From: Bordetella hinzii LMG 13501
GTDB taxonomy: Bacteria > Pseudomonadota > Gammaproteobacteria > Burkholderiales > Burkholderiaceae_B
DNA length: 64,000 nt
Direction: 5' to 3'
Assembly (NCBI RefSeq): GCF_001548475.1
Contig: NZ_LRUJ01000025.1
Coordinates: 1 to 64,000, forward strand
Part shown: one piece after another, positions 19,862-28,380 of the stretch
How the letters are laid out: each line of letters starts with the position of its first letter
Position numbering within the stretch: the first letter of the stretch is position 1
The notes under the pieces: model-generated
Database searches by the model: none
What the model was told of the DNA's origin: nothing
What the model saw: only the letters and a program-made list of their open reading frames with translations
Made by a program: the position numbers and the translations under genes

Positions 19862-21046
19862 ATGGACACTTGTTCCCCCCCGCTAGCCATGCCCCTGGGC
19901 GAAGACTTCCCCGATGTGCGCGACAGCGTGCGCCGCATCTGCGAGCAGTTTCCCGGCGAGTACTGGCGCCGCCTCGAGCAGGACGAGCGCTACCCCGACG
20001 AATTCGTCGCCGCGCTCACCGAATCGGGCTTCCTGGCCGCCCTCATCCCCGAAGAATACGAAGGCAGCGGCATGCCGCTGCGCGCGGCCGCCGTCATCCT
20101 GGAAGAAATCCATGCCGCCGGCTGCAACGCCGGCGCCTGCCACGCCCAGATGTACACCATGGGCACCTTGCTGCGCCATGGCAGCCCCGCGCAGAAAGCC
20201 CGCTATCTGCCGGCCATCGCGCGCGGCGAACTGCGGCTGCAGGCCTTTGGCGTGACCGAACCCACCAGCGGCACCGACACCACGCGCCTGAAGACGCGCG
20301 CCGTGCGCGAGGGCGACAGCTATGTCGTCAATGGCCAGAAAGTCTGGACCTCGCGGGCGCTGCAATCCGACCTCATGCTGCTCCTGGCGCGGACCACGCC
20401 CTATGACGACGTGCAGAAAAAAAGCGACGGCCTGTCGGTCTTCCTGGTCGATATCCGCGCCGCGCTCGGCCACGGCATGGAAATCCGGCCGCTGAAGGCC
20501 ATGATCAACCACAACACCACGGAAGTCTTCTTCGACAACCTGCGCATCCCCGCCGACAGCCTGATCGGCGAAGCCGGCAAGGGCTTCCGCTACATCCTGG
20601 ACGGCATGAACGCCGAACGTATCCTGGTGGCCTCCGAGGCCATCGGCGATGCGCGTTGGTTCACCCGCCGATCGGTGGCCTATGCCAGCGAGCGCCGCGT
20701 CTTCGACCGTCCCATCGGCCAGAACCAGGGCATCCAGTTTCCCATCGCGCGCGCCCATGCCGAAACCCAGGCCGCGGACCTGATGCTGCGCAAGGCCGCC
20801 ACGCTGTTTCAGGCCGGCCTGCCCTGCGGCGACGAGGCCAATATGGGCAAGATGCTGGCTTCCGAGGCGGCCTGGCACGCCGCCGAAGCCTGCCTGCAGA
20901 CCCACGGCGGCTTCGGCTTCGCGCGCGAGTATGACGTCGAGCGCAAGTGGCGCGAGACGCGGTTGCTGCAGATCGCGCCCATCTCCACCAACCTCATCCT
21001 TTCTTACATCGGCCAGCACATGCTGGGCATGCCGCGCTCTTTCTGA
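19862..21046 (+). CDS. acyl-CoA dehydrogenase
   Basis: 394-residue flavoprotein of the acyl-CoA dehydrogenase family. Seen: GFLAALIPEEYEGSG near 56-70, FGVTEPTSGTDTTRLKT near 130-146 (FAD/substrate loop), QNQGIQFPIAR near 286-296 and the C-terminal THGGFGFAREYDVERKWRE near 349-367. It would introduce the alpha,beta double bond in an acyl-CoA and pass electrons to ETF. Alternative ATG at 19889 would remove nine residues. Located between the lyase and MmgE/PrpD genes with gaps of about 20 bp, so co-transcribed. Confidence 0.9.
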   Translation: MDTCSPPLAMPLGEDFPDVRDSVRRICEQFPGEYWRRLEQDERYPDEFVAALTESGFLAALIPEEYEGSGMPLRAAAVILEEIHAAGCNAGACHAQMYTMGTLLRHGSPAQKARYLPAIARGELRLQAFGVTEPTSGTDTTRLKTRAVREGDSYVVNGQKVWTSRALQSDLMLLLARTTPYDDVQKKSDGLSVFLVDIRAALGHGMEIRPLKAMINHNTTEVFFDNLRIPADSLIGEAGKGFRYILDGMNAERILVASEAIGDARWFTRRSVAYASERRVFDRPIGQNQGIQFPIARAHAETQAADLMLRKAATLFQAGLPCGDEANMGKMLASEAAWHAAEACLQTHGGFGFAREYDVERKWRETRLLQIAPISTNLILSYIGQHMLGMPRSF

Positions 21047-21066
21047 GCGCGCGGACGGAGATCCTC

Positions 21067-22434
21067 ATGACAGGACTGACCCAGGCGCTGGGCGCCTATA
21101 TCGCCCACCCCGATTTCGGCCCGCGCCAGGCGCAGGCCGAAGCCATCGCCCGCCAAGGCATGACCGACACCATCGCAGTGGCGCTGGCCGCGCGCGGCGA
21201 GACCGTCACCCGCATCGCGCTCGAACATGCCCGCGGCCTGGGCGGCGCCGGCCAGGCGCCCCTGTGGTTCGCCTCCGACTCGCTGCCGCCCGCCCAGGCC
21301 GCCTTCGTCAATGGCGTGGCCGGCCACGCGCTGGACTACGACGACGTGGCGCTGTCGGGCCACCCCAGCACCGTGCTGACGCCGGCCATCCTGGCCCAGG
21401 CCCACGTCCAGGGCGCCTCGGGCCAGGATTGCCTGCGCGCCTATATCGTGGGCTACGAAGTCTGGGCCGAGCTGACTTCGCGCGAACCCGATCCCTATCA
21501 CATCAAGGGCTGGCATCCGACCGCGGTATTCGGCACCGTGGCCGCCACGGCCGCCCTGGCCCATCTGCGCGGCCTGTCCCCGGCCGACGCCGCCCGCGCA
21601 CTGGCCATCGGCGCCAGCCTGGCCAGCGGACTGGTCGCCAACTTCGGCACCATGACCAAGCCCCTGCACGCCGGCCGCGCGGCCTCGCTGGCCTTCGAGG
21701 CCCTGGCCCTGACCGGCCTGGGCCTGACCGCCGCGGCCGATGCACTGGAACATCACGCCGGTTTCCTGGCGGCGCTCTCGCCCCAGGGCCGCGCCGACCG
21801 CGAGCGCCCCTACACGCCGGGCGAACCGCGCATCCTGGCCACCGGCCTGTCGATAAAAAAATACCCCGTCTGCTACTCAGGCCACCGGGTGATCGACGCC
21901 GTGCTCGACCTGGCGCGCGAGCATGCCCTGGATGCCTCGCAGGTCGAGCGCGTGGCCATCGGCATCGGCCGGCCGCAGGCCTCCATGCTGCGCAACGCCG
22001 CCCCCGTCACGGCGCTGGAAGCCAAGTTCAGCGCCCAGTTCGCCGTCGCCGCGGCGCTGGCGCGCGGCAAAGTGGGCCTGGCCGAGCTGGACGATGACCT
22101 GGTCAATGAACCGGCCCTGCGGGCGCTCTACGGCAAAGTGGATATCGGCATCGTCGAAGCGCCCGATCCCGAGGATGCCGCTTTTTCGCGCTACGACACC
22201 GTAGCCATCACCACGCGCGACGGGCGCGTGCTGCGCTCGGGCGAGATCCGCTATCCGCGCGGCCACGCGCACCTGCCCCTGCCCGAAACGGAGCTGCGCG
22301 CCAAATTCGAGGATTGCCTGGCCATCTGGCGCCGCCAGTCGCCGGACGCCGACCTGCCTTCCGGCGGCGCCCTGTACGACCGGCTGGCCAGCCTGGCGCG
22401 GATCGATGACGTGCGCACCCTGTTCCGGAGCTGA
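21067..22434 (+). CDS. MmgE/PrpD family protein
   Basis: 455-residue MmgE/PrpD-family protein, the fold of 2-methylcitrate dehydratase and cis-aconitate decarboxylase. N-terminal helical domain with AFVNGVAGHALDYDDV near 78-93 and HPSTVLTPAILA near 99-110; KGWHPTAVFGTVAA near 148-161; KKYPVCYSGHRVIDA near 264-278. The longer open frame upstream is shadow of the dehydrogenase gene; ATG with GGACGGAG upstream is chosen. Its presence suggests that the pathway handles a branched di- or tricarboxylate. The exact substrate is unknown. Confidence 0.88.
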   Translation: MTGLTQALGAYIAHPDFGPRQAQAEAIARQGMTDTIAVALAARGETVTRIALEHARGLGGAGQAPLWFASDSLPPAQAAFVNGVAGHALDYDDVALSGHPSTVLTPAILAQAHVQGASGQDCLRAYIVGYEVWAELTSREPDPYHIKGWHPTAVFGTVAATAALAHLRGLSPADAARALAIGASLASGLVANFGTMTKPLHAGRAASLAFEALALTGLGLTAAADALEHHAGFLAALSPQGRADRERPYTPGEPRILATGLSIKKYPVCYSGHRVIDAVLDLAREHALDASQVERVAIGIGRPQASMLRNAAPVTALEAKFSAQFAVAAALARGKVGLAELDDDLVNEPALRALYGKVDIGIVEAPDPEDAAFSRYDTVAITTRDGRVLRSGEIRYPRGHAHLPLPETELRAKFEDCLAIWRRQSPDADLPSGGALYDRLASLARIDDVRTLFRS

Positions 22435-22436
22435 GC

Positions 22437-23924
22437 ATGGCCGACACCATCCCCTGGTCGCTGGAGCTGCATACCCTGGCCCAGCGCTTTGCGCAGGGCG
22501 TGGCCGTCGATGACGGCCAAGACCGGCTGAGCTTTGCCGAACTCAATGCCCGCGCCCATGCGCTGGCCTGCGCGCTGCACGCCGCCGGCGTGGGCGCGGG
22601 CGGCTGTGTCGGCATCTACCTGCCCAACGGCTGCGCGGCGGTCTGGGCCGACTACGGCGCCACGATCAGCGGCGCCTGCCTCGTGCACCTGAACGCGGCC
22701 TATACCCGCGATGAGATCCGCTGGAGCCAGCAGCTCACGCCCATGAGCCACATCATCACCGACCGGGCCCATGCCCAGGCCATCCAGGGCCTGGGCGCGG
22801 CGCTCATCCTCTGTGAAGACATCGCCCCGCTGGCCGCGCCGCCCCTGTTGCCCGCCGTCAACGCCGAGGACTGGGGCCGCGTCATTTTTTCCTCCGGGAC
22901 CACCGGCAAGCCCAAGGCCCTGGTCTATGACCAGGGCCGGCGCTGGCTGGCCGCCGTCATGCTGCGCGCCGTGCTGCCCTTCACCCCCGGGCCGGGCTCG
23001 CGCGTGCTCTTGATGACGCCCTATGTCCACGGCGCGTCCATGCAGGCGCGCGCCTGGATAGACCACGGCGGCACGGCAGTGCTGCTCAAGGGCGTGGACC
23101 TGGAAGCGGCCGGGCGCGAACTGCGCGCCGGCGCCGCCGTGTTCGCGCCTCCGACCGTGCTGGCCAAGCTGGCCGCCGCCTTCGAGGGCGAGCATTTTCC
23201 CGGCGTGCGCTGCGTCTTCACCGGCACGCAGACCCTCATGCCCGGCCTCTACGCCAAGGCCCGCGCCCTGTTCGGCCCGAACGTGCGCATCACCTACGGC
23301 AAGAGCGAAAACGTCAATCCCATCACCGTGCTCGACCCGGCCGCCACCGAAGCCTGCTTCGCCGAAGGCGGCGGCGAAGGCGCCTGCCTGGGCTGGCCGG
23401 CGCCCGGCGTGCAGCTGCGCATCAACGCCGACGGCGAAATCGAACTGCGCTCGCGCCATATGTATATCGGCCATGTCGACCAGGATGGCTTTCACGCTCC
23501 GGACGCCGACGGCTGGCATCGCACCGGCGACCTGGGCCGCCTCGACGACCGCGGCCGGCTCTGGCTCCTGGGCCGCATGGCCGATGTCATCAAGAGCGGC
23601 GGCTACAAAATCTATCCCGACGAAATCGAAGCCGCGTTGGCCGGCACGCCCGATTGCGGCGAGATCTGCGTGGTCGCCCTGCCCTCCGATTACTGGGGCG
23701 AGGTCATCATCGCCGTGGCCGAGCACGCCGGCGCGGGCTGGATAGACCAGGCCCGCCAGCGCGTCCAGGGACTGGCGCGCTACAAACATCCGCGCGCCCA
23801 CATCGCCGTCGAGGCCTTGCCGCGCAATCCGCAGGGCAAGATCAGCCGCCGCGCCGTGCGCGAGCAGGTGCTGTCGGCCTATGCCCTGGTCGACGGCCCG
23901 TATCCCGCCCTGCGGGCGCGCTGA
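22437..23924 (+). CDS. AMP-forming acyl-CoA synthetase
   Basis: 495-residue member of the AMP-binding (ANL) superfamily. P-loop-like motif IFSSGTTGKPKA near 150-161, TYGKSENVNP in place of the usual YG-x-(T/S)E near 284-293, GDLGRLDDRGRLWLLGR near 364-380, hinge and IKSGGYKIYPDEIEAAL near 384-400, and catalytic Lys in NPQGKISRR near 465-473. It adenylates a carboxylic acid and couples it to CoA. Only 2 bp after the MmgE/PrpD stop; last gene of the operon. The locus therefore has two ways to make CoA esters, transferase and ligase. Confidence 0.9.
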   Translation: MADTIPWSLELHTLAQRFAQGVAVDDGQDRLSFAELNARAHALACALHAAGVGAGGCVGIYLPNGCAAVWADYGATISGACLVHLNAAYTRDEIRWSQQLTPMSHIITDRAHAQAIQGLGAALILCEDIAPLAAPPLLPAVNAEDWGRVIFSSGTTGKPKALVYDQGRRWLAAVMLRAVLPFTPGPGSRVLLMTPYVHGASMQARAWIDHGGTAVLLKGVDLEAAGRELRAGAAVFAPPTVLAKLAAAFEGEHFPGVRCVFTGTQTLMPGLYAKARALFGPNVRITYGKSENVNPITVLDPAATEACFAEGGGEGACLGWPAPGVQLRINADGEIELRSRHMYIGHVDQDGFHAPDADGWHRTGDLGRLDDRGRLWLLGRMADVIKSGGYKIYPDEIEAALAGTPDCGEICVVALPSDYWGEVIIAVAEHAGAGWIDQARQRVQGLARYKHPRAHIAVEALPRNPQGKISRRAVREQVLSAYALVDGPYPALRAR

Positions 23925-23925
23925 G

Positions 23926-24888
23926 TCAATCCACGCGCGCGTTCGAGGCCTTGACCGCCTGGCCCCAGACCGTGATTTCGCGTTGGATGAACTGGCGCGT
24001 GTCGGCCGGGCTGACCGACACCGTCTCGGCGCCCAGGCCCGCCAGCTTGTCCTGCAGATCGGCGCGGCCCAGCGCCTTGCGCGTGGCGGCATTGAGCTGG
24101 TCGATGACGGGCTTGGGCGTGCCCGCCGGCGCCAGCAGCGCAATCCAGGCCTGGGCCTCATAACCGGGCACGCCCTCGGTCGACACCGGCCGCGCCTTGG
24201 GAAAAGCGCGGGCGGGCTCCTTGCCGCCCACGGCCAGCACCTTCAGGGCGCCCGACTGCACATGGGGCATGATGGCCGGCCCGGCCTCGAACATCATGGC
24301 CACATCGCCGCTCATCAGGCCCGTGAGCGCCGCCGACGCGCCCCGGTAGGGCACGTGCGTGATGTTCAGGCCCGCCTGGCTTTTGAACATCTCCATCGCC
24401 AGATGATTGGTCAACCCGCTGCCGCCCGAACCATAGTTCAGCTCGCCGGGGTGACGCTTCACATAGTCCAGCAACTCGCGCACATTATTGGCCGGGAAAT
24501 CCGCCCGCACCACGAGGAACAGCGGCACCATGGCCACCAGGGCCACGGGCTCGTAGTCCTTCTCCACGTTATAGGGCAGCTTGCGATAGAGCCCGGGATT
24601 GATCGCCACCGGACCGCTGGCCGTCATCAGCAGGGTATAGCCATCCGGCTCCGAGCGCTTGGCCGCCTCCATGCCAATGATGCCGCCGGCGCCGCCCCGG
24701 TTATCCACGAAGAAAGCCTGGCCCATGGCCTCGCCCAGCTCCTGCCCGATGGCCCGGGCAATCACGTCCGTGGTCTGCCCGGCCGGATAAGGCACGATGA
24801 TCTTCACCCCGCGCTCCGGATAGGCGGCCTGCGCCGCCGTCACCCCACACGCCGCGCCCAGCAGCAGACCTGCAATCCAATTGCGCAT
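23926..24888 (-). CDS. second Bug-type tricarboxylate-binding protein
   Basis: 320-residue periplasmic TctC/Bug protein, clearly paralogous to the one encoded at 14.9-15.9 kb (same blocks VKIIVPYPAGQTTDVIARAIGQ, GGAGGIIGMEAAKRS, LNYGSGGSGLTNHL). Signal peptide 1-21 (MRNWIAGLLLGAACGVTAAQA). ATG at 24888 with AGGAGAGCAAGG upstream is chosen; the longer frame runs through the operator. It converges on the ligase gene (1 bp between stops) and is transcribed from its own promoter, which carries the same TGTACGTACA operator as the gntR region. Confidence 0.92.
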   Translation of the reverse strand: MRNWIAGLLLGAACGVTAAQAAYPERGVKIIVPYPAGQTTDVIARAIGQELGEAMGQAFFVDNRGGAGGIIGMEAAKRSEPDGYTLLMTASGPVAINPGLYRKLPYNVEKDYEPVALVAMVPLFLVVRADFPANNVRELLDYVKRHPGELNYGSGGSGLTNHLAMEMFKSQAGLNITHVPYRGASAALTGLMSGDVAMMFEAGPAIMPHVQSGALKVLAVGGKEPARAFPKARPVSTEGVPGYEAQAWIALLAPAGTPKPVIDQLNAATRKALGRADLQDKLAGLGAETVSVSPADTRQFIQREITVWGQAVKASNARVD

Positions 24889-24934
24889 CCTTGCTCTCCT
24901 TTGACGGTCACGGCGCAGGTCTCCGCCTACATCC

Positions 24935-24976
24935 GTACATAAAAAACACAATGAATATTTATTATGTACGTACATT
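24935..24976. promoter_or_regulatory. GntR-type operator pair upstream of the second Bug gene
   Basis: A full 12-bp palindrome ATGTACGTACAT at 24964-24975 and a half-site GTACAT at 24935-24940. If the half-site is the right arm of a degenerate palindrome, the centres are exactly 35 bp apart, the same spacing as the pair at 16.8 kb. Lies between the Bug gene and the divergent MFS gene and could control both. Confidence 0.7.
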
Positions 24977-25073
24977 GATAGAAGGCCAATCAAAATCGCG
25001 CCTCCCTCCGGCGATTTGATTCCTCGCGCCGTAGCGGCTAGGCTTGCCCCTCCTCCTGCCGCCCCGATCCCTC

Positions 25074-26252
25074 ATGAGCCGACGCACCGCGACCTTCTTC
25101 CTGCTCATCGTCTGCGCGATGCTGTCCCTGGCCGGCACCGACCTCGTCCTGCCCGCCGTGCCGGAACTGCCGCGCCTGTTCGGCAGCAGCGAAGCGGCTG
25201 CCCAGCTCGTGCTGGCCGCCTATGTGGGCGGCTGCGGCCTGGGCCTGCTGCTCTTCGGCCGCCTGGCCGACCATATCGATCGCAAGCCGCTGCTGCTCAT
25301 CTCGCTGGCCGCCTTCGCGCTGGCCTCCCTCGCTTGCGCCCATGCGCCCGGCATTGGCACGCTGATCGCCCTGCGCCTGGTCCAAGGCGCGGCGGCGGCC
25401 GCCGCCCCCGTGCTGGGTCCGGGCATCATCCGCCAGCTCTTCAGCGACCGGGGCGCGGTGCGGGCCATCGGCTTTCTGGGCAGCACCGAATCCCTGGTGC
25501 CCGCGCTGGCCCCCATCGCGGGCGCGGCCCTCCTGGCCCGCTACGGCTGGCAATCCTCATTTGAATTACTGGCCGCGCTCGCCCTGGCCGCGCTCGCGCT
25601 CCTGGCCCTGATCGGCCTGCCGCCCCAGCCGCGCGCCGTCCGCGCCCGGGGCAACTACCGCGCCTTGCTGGCCAGCCCCGTCTTCATGCGCTATGCCCTC
25701 AGCCACGCCATGACCCTGGGCGGCCTCATCACCTTTGTGTTCGGCGCGCCCATCGTCATCATCGAAAGCATGGGCGGCCGCCTCGCCGACTTCATCGTCA
25801 TGCAGGTCATCAACGTCGCCGGCTTCATCATCGCCGCCAACCTCAGCGCCCGCGCGGCCGAACGCCATGGCGCCGAAGCCATCATCCTGGCCGGCACCCT
25901 GCTGTCGGCCGCCAGCGGCCTGGCGCTCGCCGCCTATGGCCTGGCCGGCGGCCGGGACGCCGGCATGCTGCCCTGGCTCTTCACCCCCATGGCCATCGGC
26001 CTGGGCCTGCGCGGGCCCATCGGCTTTTACCGCGGCATCGTCGCCGCCGGCGACAACAACGCCCGGGGCTCGGCCCTGATCATCTTCTTCATCTTCTTGA
26101 TGAGCACCCTGGGCACCGTCATCGCCGCCCCCTTCATCACCCTGGGGCTGGGCGCGCTGGCCGTGGTGGCCAGCGCCATCCATCTCCTCTCCGTCGCCCT
26201 GCTGCTATGGCTGCCCGCCATGGACCCGGCGGCGCCCGAAAACGGCTCCTGA
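25074..26252 (+). CDS. MFS transporter, Bcr/CflA-like
   Basis: 392-residue major facilitator with 12 predicted helices. The loop 2-3 signature is GRLADHIDRKPLLL near residues 61-74, LRLVQGAAAAAAPVLGPGIIRQLF near 100-123 matches the Bcr/CflA drug-efflux group. Substrate unknown: it may be an unspecific efflux pump or exporter of pathway intermediates. It diverges from the second Bug gene across the GntR-type operator, which argues for a link to the catabolic locus. ATG at 25074 gives MSRRTATFFLLIV; an earlier in-frame start is possible but adds a non-family leader. Confidence 0.85.
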   Translation: MSRRTATFFLLIVCAMLSLAGTDLVLPAVPELPRLFGSSEAAAQLVLAAYVGGCGLGLLLFGRLADHIDRKPLLLISLAAFALASLACAHAPGIGTLIALRLVQGAAAAAAPVLGPGIIRQLFSDRGAVRAIGFLGSTESLVPALAPIAGAALLARYGWQSSFELLAALALAALALLALIGLPPQPRAVRARGNYRALLASPVFMRYALSHAMTLGGLITFVFGAPIVIIESMGGRLADFIVMQVINVAGFIIAANLSARAAERHGAEAIILAGTLLSAASGLALAAYGLAGGRDAGMLPWLFTPMAIGLGLRGPIGFYRGIVAAGDNNARGSALIIFFIFLMSTLGTVIAAPFITLGLGALAVVASAIHLLSVALLLWLPAMDPAAPENGS

Positions 26253-26260
26253 CCCGCGCA

Positions 26261-26452
26261 TCAACGCTGGCGCAGCGCGTCCCGGATCATGAATGCCAAG
26301 GTCAGCAGACAAGCGCCGGCCGGCGGCCCCCAGTCGTACAAGCGCAAGGGCCGCTCGCCCATCGAAGTCGAAAATCCAATCACGATAAGGGTCCAGGCCA
26401 ACGCCACCGCGATGACAATGACAAACGGCTTGACGCCGAGCGGGGTCTTCAT
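26261..26452 (-). CDS. small two-helix membrane protein
   Basis: 63 residues with hydrophobic segments at about 9-28 (PFVIVIAVALAWTLIVIGFS) and 42-56, ending in a basic tail (RDALRQR). The start overlaps the stop of the upstream DoxX-like gene (ATGA), so the two are co-translated. I do not recognise a family; a membrane partner of the DoxX-like protein is plausible. Confidence 0.6.
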   Translation of the reverse strand: MKTPLGVKPFVIVIAVALAWTLIVIGFSTSMGERPLRLYDWGPPAGACLLTLAFMIRDALRQR

Positions 26453-26904
26453 ATGCGTGACTCCGACGAAACCGGCTTCTGCCACAAAAACGCCGGCATG
26501 GCCTTCAGCCTCAACATCCCGGCATAGCTCTTGCCATAGGCCAGGATCAGCAAACCACAGAGCAACACCTCCTGCGTGCCCGTGAACAACTGCCTGGGAT
26601 GGGGGGACACGAAGAGATTCAGATAGGCGATCTGGAAAGCAATCCCGGCCATGACCGCCAACACCAGGGGCGTCAGGATATTGAACAGCAGCATCGTGCC
26701 CAGCACGATCTCCAGGTACTTGATGAAGGGATAGAACCCGACATCATTCATCGCATTCAGGTAGGGCCCCACCGCCCCCGCCTTGCTGAAGTCCGGGATC
26801 ACATCAAAGACCGCGTAATTGATCCCCGACTTCAGGAAGTGGATGGCATAGTAAAAGCGCAACCATAGGATCAGGTACTTCCAGGGTGAATGCTCGGCGT
26901 GCAC
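26449..26904 (-). CDS. DoxX-like membrane protein
   Basis: 151 residues with four hydrophobic segments (about 10-27, 54-72, 76-96, 112-128), the DoxX/DoxD-like four-helix layout, with WLRFYYAIHFLKSGI near residues 14-28 and PFIKYLEIVLGTMLL near 52-66. A GTG start at 26904 is chosen because AACGGAGACAGAGCG precedes it, giving GGAG at 8 bp; the open frame extends 25 codons further without a ribosome-binding site. Family members include quinol-oxidase-associated and uncharacterised proteins, so no reaction can be given. Confidence 0.6.
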   Translation of the reverse strand: MHAEHSPWKYLILWLRFYYAIHFLKSGINYAVFDVIPDFSKAGAVGPYLNAMNDVGFYPFIKYLEIVLGTMLLFNILTPLVLAVMAGIAFQIAYLNLFVSPHPRQLFTGTQEVLLCGLLILAYGKSYAGMLRLKAMPAFLWQKPVSSESRI

Positions 26905-27050
26905 CGCTCTGTCTCCGTTATATGGACTGCCCACGAAGCGTGGACGAACCATTGGACGACAGGCCTTGCCCGGCAACAATACCGATTTGCGAAATCCAGC
27001 TATGCACGATCCGTGCTGGCGGACCCTCGTGGCGCGGCGCGAAGACCCGC

Positions 27051-27120
27051 GGGCACGCCCCGCCTAATCCGTGCTTTGCGAACTCAGGTTTCTTCGCAAA
27101 GCGCCCGCCGCGGGCGTCGG
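27051..27120. repeat. 70-bp dispersed repeat, copy A
   Basis: Differs at one base from 37863-37932. It contains two hairpins: TTGCGAA...TTCGCAA around 27077-27099 and CGCCCG-CCG-CGGGCG around 27102-27116. Copy A overlaps the 3' end of the exported transglutaminase-like gene and encodes its last 18 residues. Confidence 0.85.
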
Positions 27121-27885
27121 GAAGTGGAGCAACAACTCGTCCACTTCCTTGCCCCATAGCGGGCCGATACGCTCGCTGAACTTCATATACTCCTGGATAG
27201 AGTCAAAGTAGTAGAGAATGTCGCGCGGCTTGTATTTCCCAAGCAGAATCGCGTCATATACTTTTTTGACAAAGAAATCCAAGTCCGGCTGCTCATGCTG
27301 CCGGAAGATGACGATCTGGCTACGATCCAAAGGTTTGCCTTGCAGCAAGTCATCGAAGCCGATGCGCGCGACCAGGCCGATCGTCGGGTCGAGCAAAAGC
27401 CCTTTTTCCGTGTTGACGAATAGCTGCGCATGATTGCCCACCGCGCCGCCATCAAAGCCCGCGAACTTCAGCTTGCTCGTCCTGCCGGCGAACAGATCAT
27501 TGAAGTAGCCCGTCAAGATTGCGTAGTTGTCGCAATCCATCGAAGTGTCCGCCAGCAGATCCTCGAGCTTCAGTGAACGGCTCGCGCCATACGGCGCCAG
27601 AGAATGCGCAAGGACGGAAAGGAACGCTATCCTTTCTTCTTCCGCGGTCAAGTCCAGAGGGCCCAGCTTCTGGTCTACTTCCGAGGCACAGCTCTCGTAG
27701 AGTGCCGGGATCGCTTTCCTGGGGTCCGCCCGGACACCCGCCAGCTTATCCGGGCTCAGGCAAAGCAAATGATCGCTCGATCGCGCATCCGCGGGCTGAT
27801 TGACATGAGAAGCCGCGGCACCGCCCAGTCCCGCGACGGTGACACAGCCCAGCACCGCTGAGGCCCACCTTACCTTCCTTTTCAT
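27064..27885 (-). CDS. exported transglutaminase-like (papain-fold) protein
   Basis: 273 residues. Signal peptide 1-25 (MKRKVRWASAVLG... ending GGAAA). A Cys-His-Asp triad in transglutaminase-like order is visible: Cys118 in SMDCDNYAILTGYF, His152 in GNHAQLFV, Asp166 in LLLDPTIG. This arrangement is typical of bacterial transglutaminase-like cysteine peptidases or thioesterase-like enzymes of the periplasm. The final 18 residues (PTPAAGALRRNLSSQSTD) are encoded by the dispersed repeat, so the native C-terminus has probably been replaced. The ATG at 27885 is chosen for the signal peptide. Substrate unknown. Confidence 0.65.
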   Translation of the reverse strand: MKRKVRWASAVLGCVTVAGLGGAAASHVNQPADARSSDHLLCLSPDKLAGVRADPRKAIPALYESCASEVDQKLGPLDLTAEEERIAFLSVLAHSLAPYGASRSLKLEDLLADTSMDCDNYAILTGYFNDLFAGRTSKLKFAGFDGGAVGNHAQLFVNTEKGLLLDPTIGLVARIGFDDLLQGKPLDRSQIVIFRQHEQPDLDFFVKKVYDAILLGKYKPRDILYYFDSIQEYMKFSERIGPLWGKEVDELLLHFPTPAAGALRRNLSSQSTD

Positions 27886-28064
27886 ACCGCCAAAATTTCC
27901 GGTCAATACCGCGATTTCCCAATGCGAGCCTCGGGCTGCCTCCCCAGGAAATGCTTCCAAGCTCGCCCATCGACCGTCATTTTACTGTCATATATAACCG
28001 GCCTTTGCCAGCCAGGGCACGCGGCAAGACAGCGGCGGCTTCATCCGCCGCCATGAATCATCCG

Positions 28065-28186
28065 GCCTGGCCTCGGCAAACACCCATGTGGGAATGCCGC
28101 GGCCAATCTGACAGTACAGCCCGATTGACCGTCCGAGCCGCGCCTGCGAACGCCGCCGAGATCCAGCAAAAATCGTCAGACGTTGA
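28065..28186. repeat. left direct repeat (attL-like) of the island
   Basis: 122 bp aligned without gaps to 37935-38056, with five mismatches; the first 67 bases are identical. Its right end holds the last 11 bases of ychF (TCAACGTCTGA on the minus strand), after which the similarity stops. This marks the left border of an inserted segment. Confidence 0.9.
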
Positions 28187-28380
28187 TCACACGTTTAAAC
28201 GTTGATCGGTCGGCAAAGGCCCGTGAGCCTAGGTTTCGCGGGGAAACATTCCCGGGCCTCTCATGCCTCTCTGCAAAGATTCGGCTCCCGGACTTTTAAA
28301 TAGAGATGACCCATTGATCTATATGATATTAAATAAAAACCTCTCTGCAGCCCTCTAATTTCTCTCCGCAATTTTCTCTG
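28187..28380. other. AT-rich non-coding left end of the island
   Basis: No gene seen. The first bases hold CGTTGATC twice (28181-28188 and 28200-28207) around a 12-bp palindrome ACGTTTAAACGT (28191-28202). A clearly AT-rich stretch follows at about 28290-28370. It may be part of the attachment or excision site, or simply decayed DNA. Confidence 0.5.

Noticed and set aside
28031-28052. Terminator from the hairpin GCGGCGG-CTTCAT-CCGCCGC
   Set aside because: Strong stem but no T run on either side; may be structural, not listed as a terminator.
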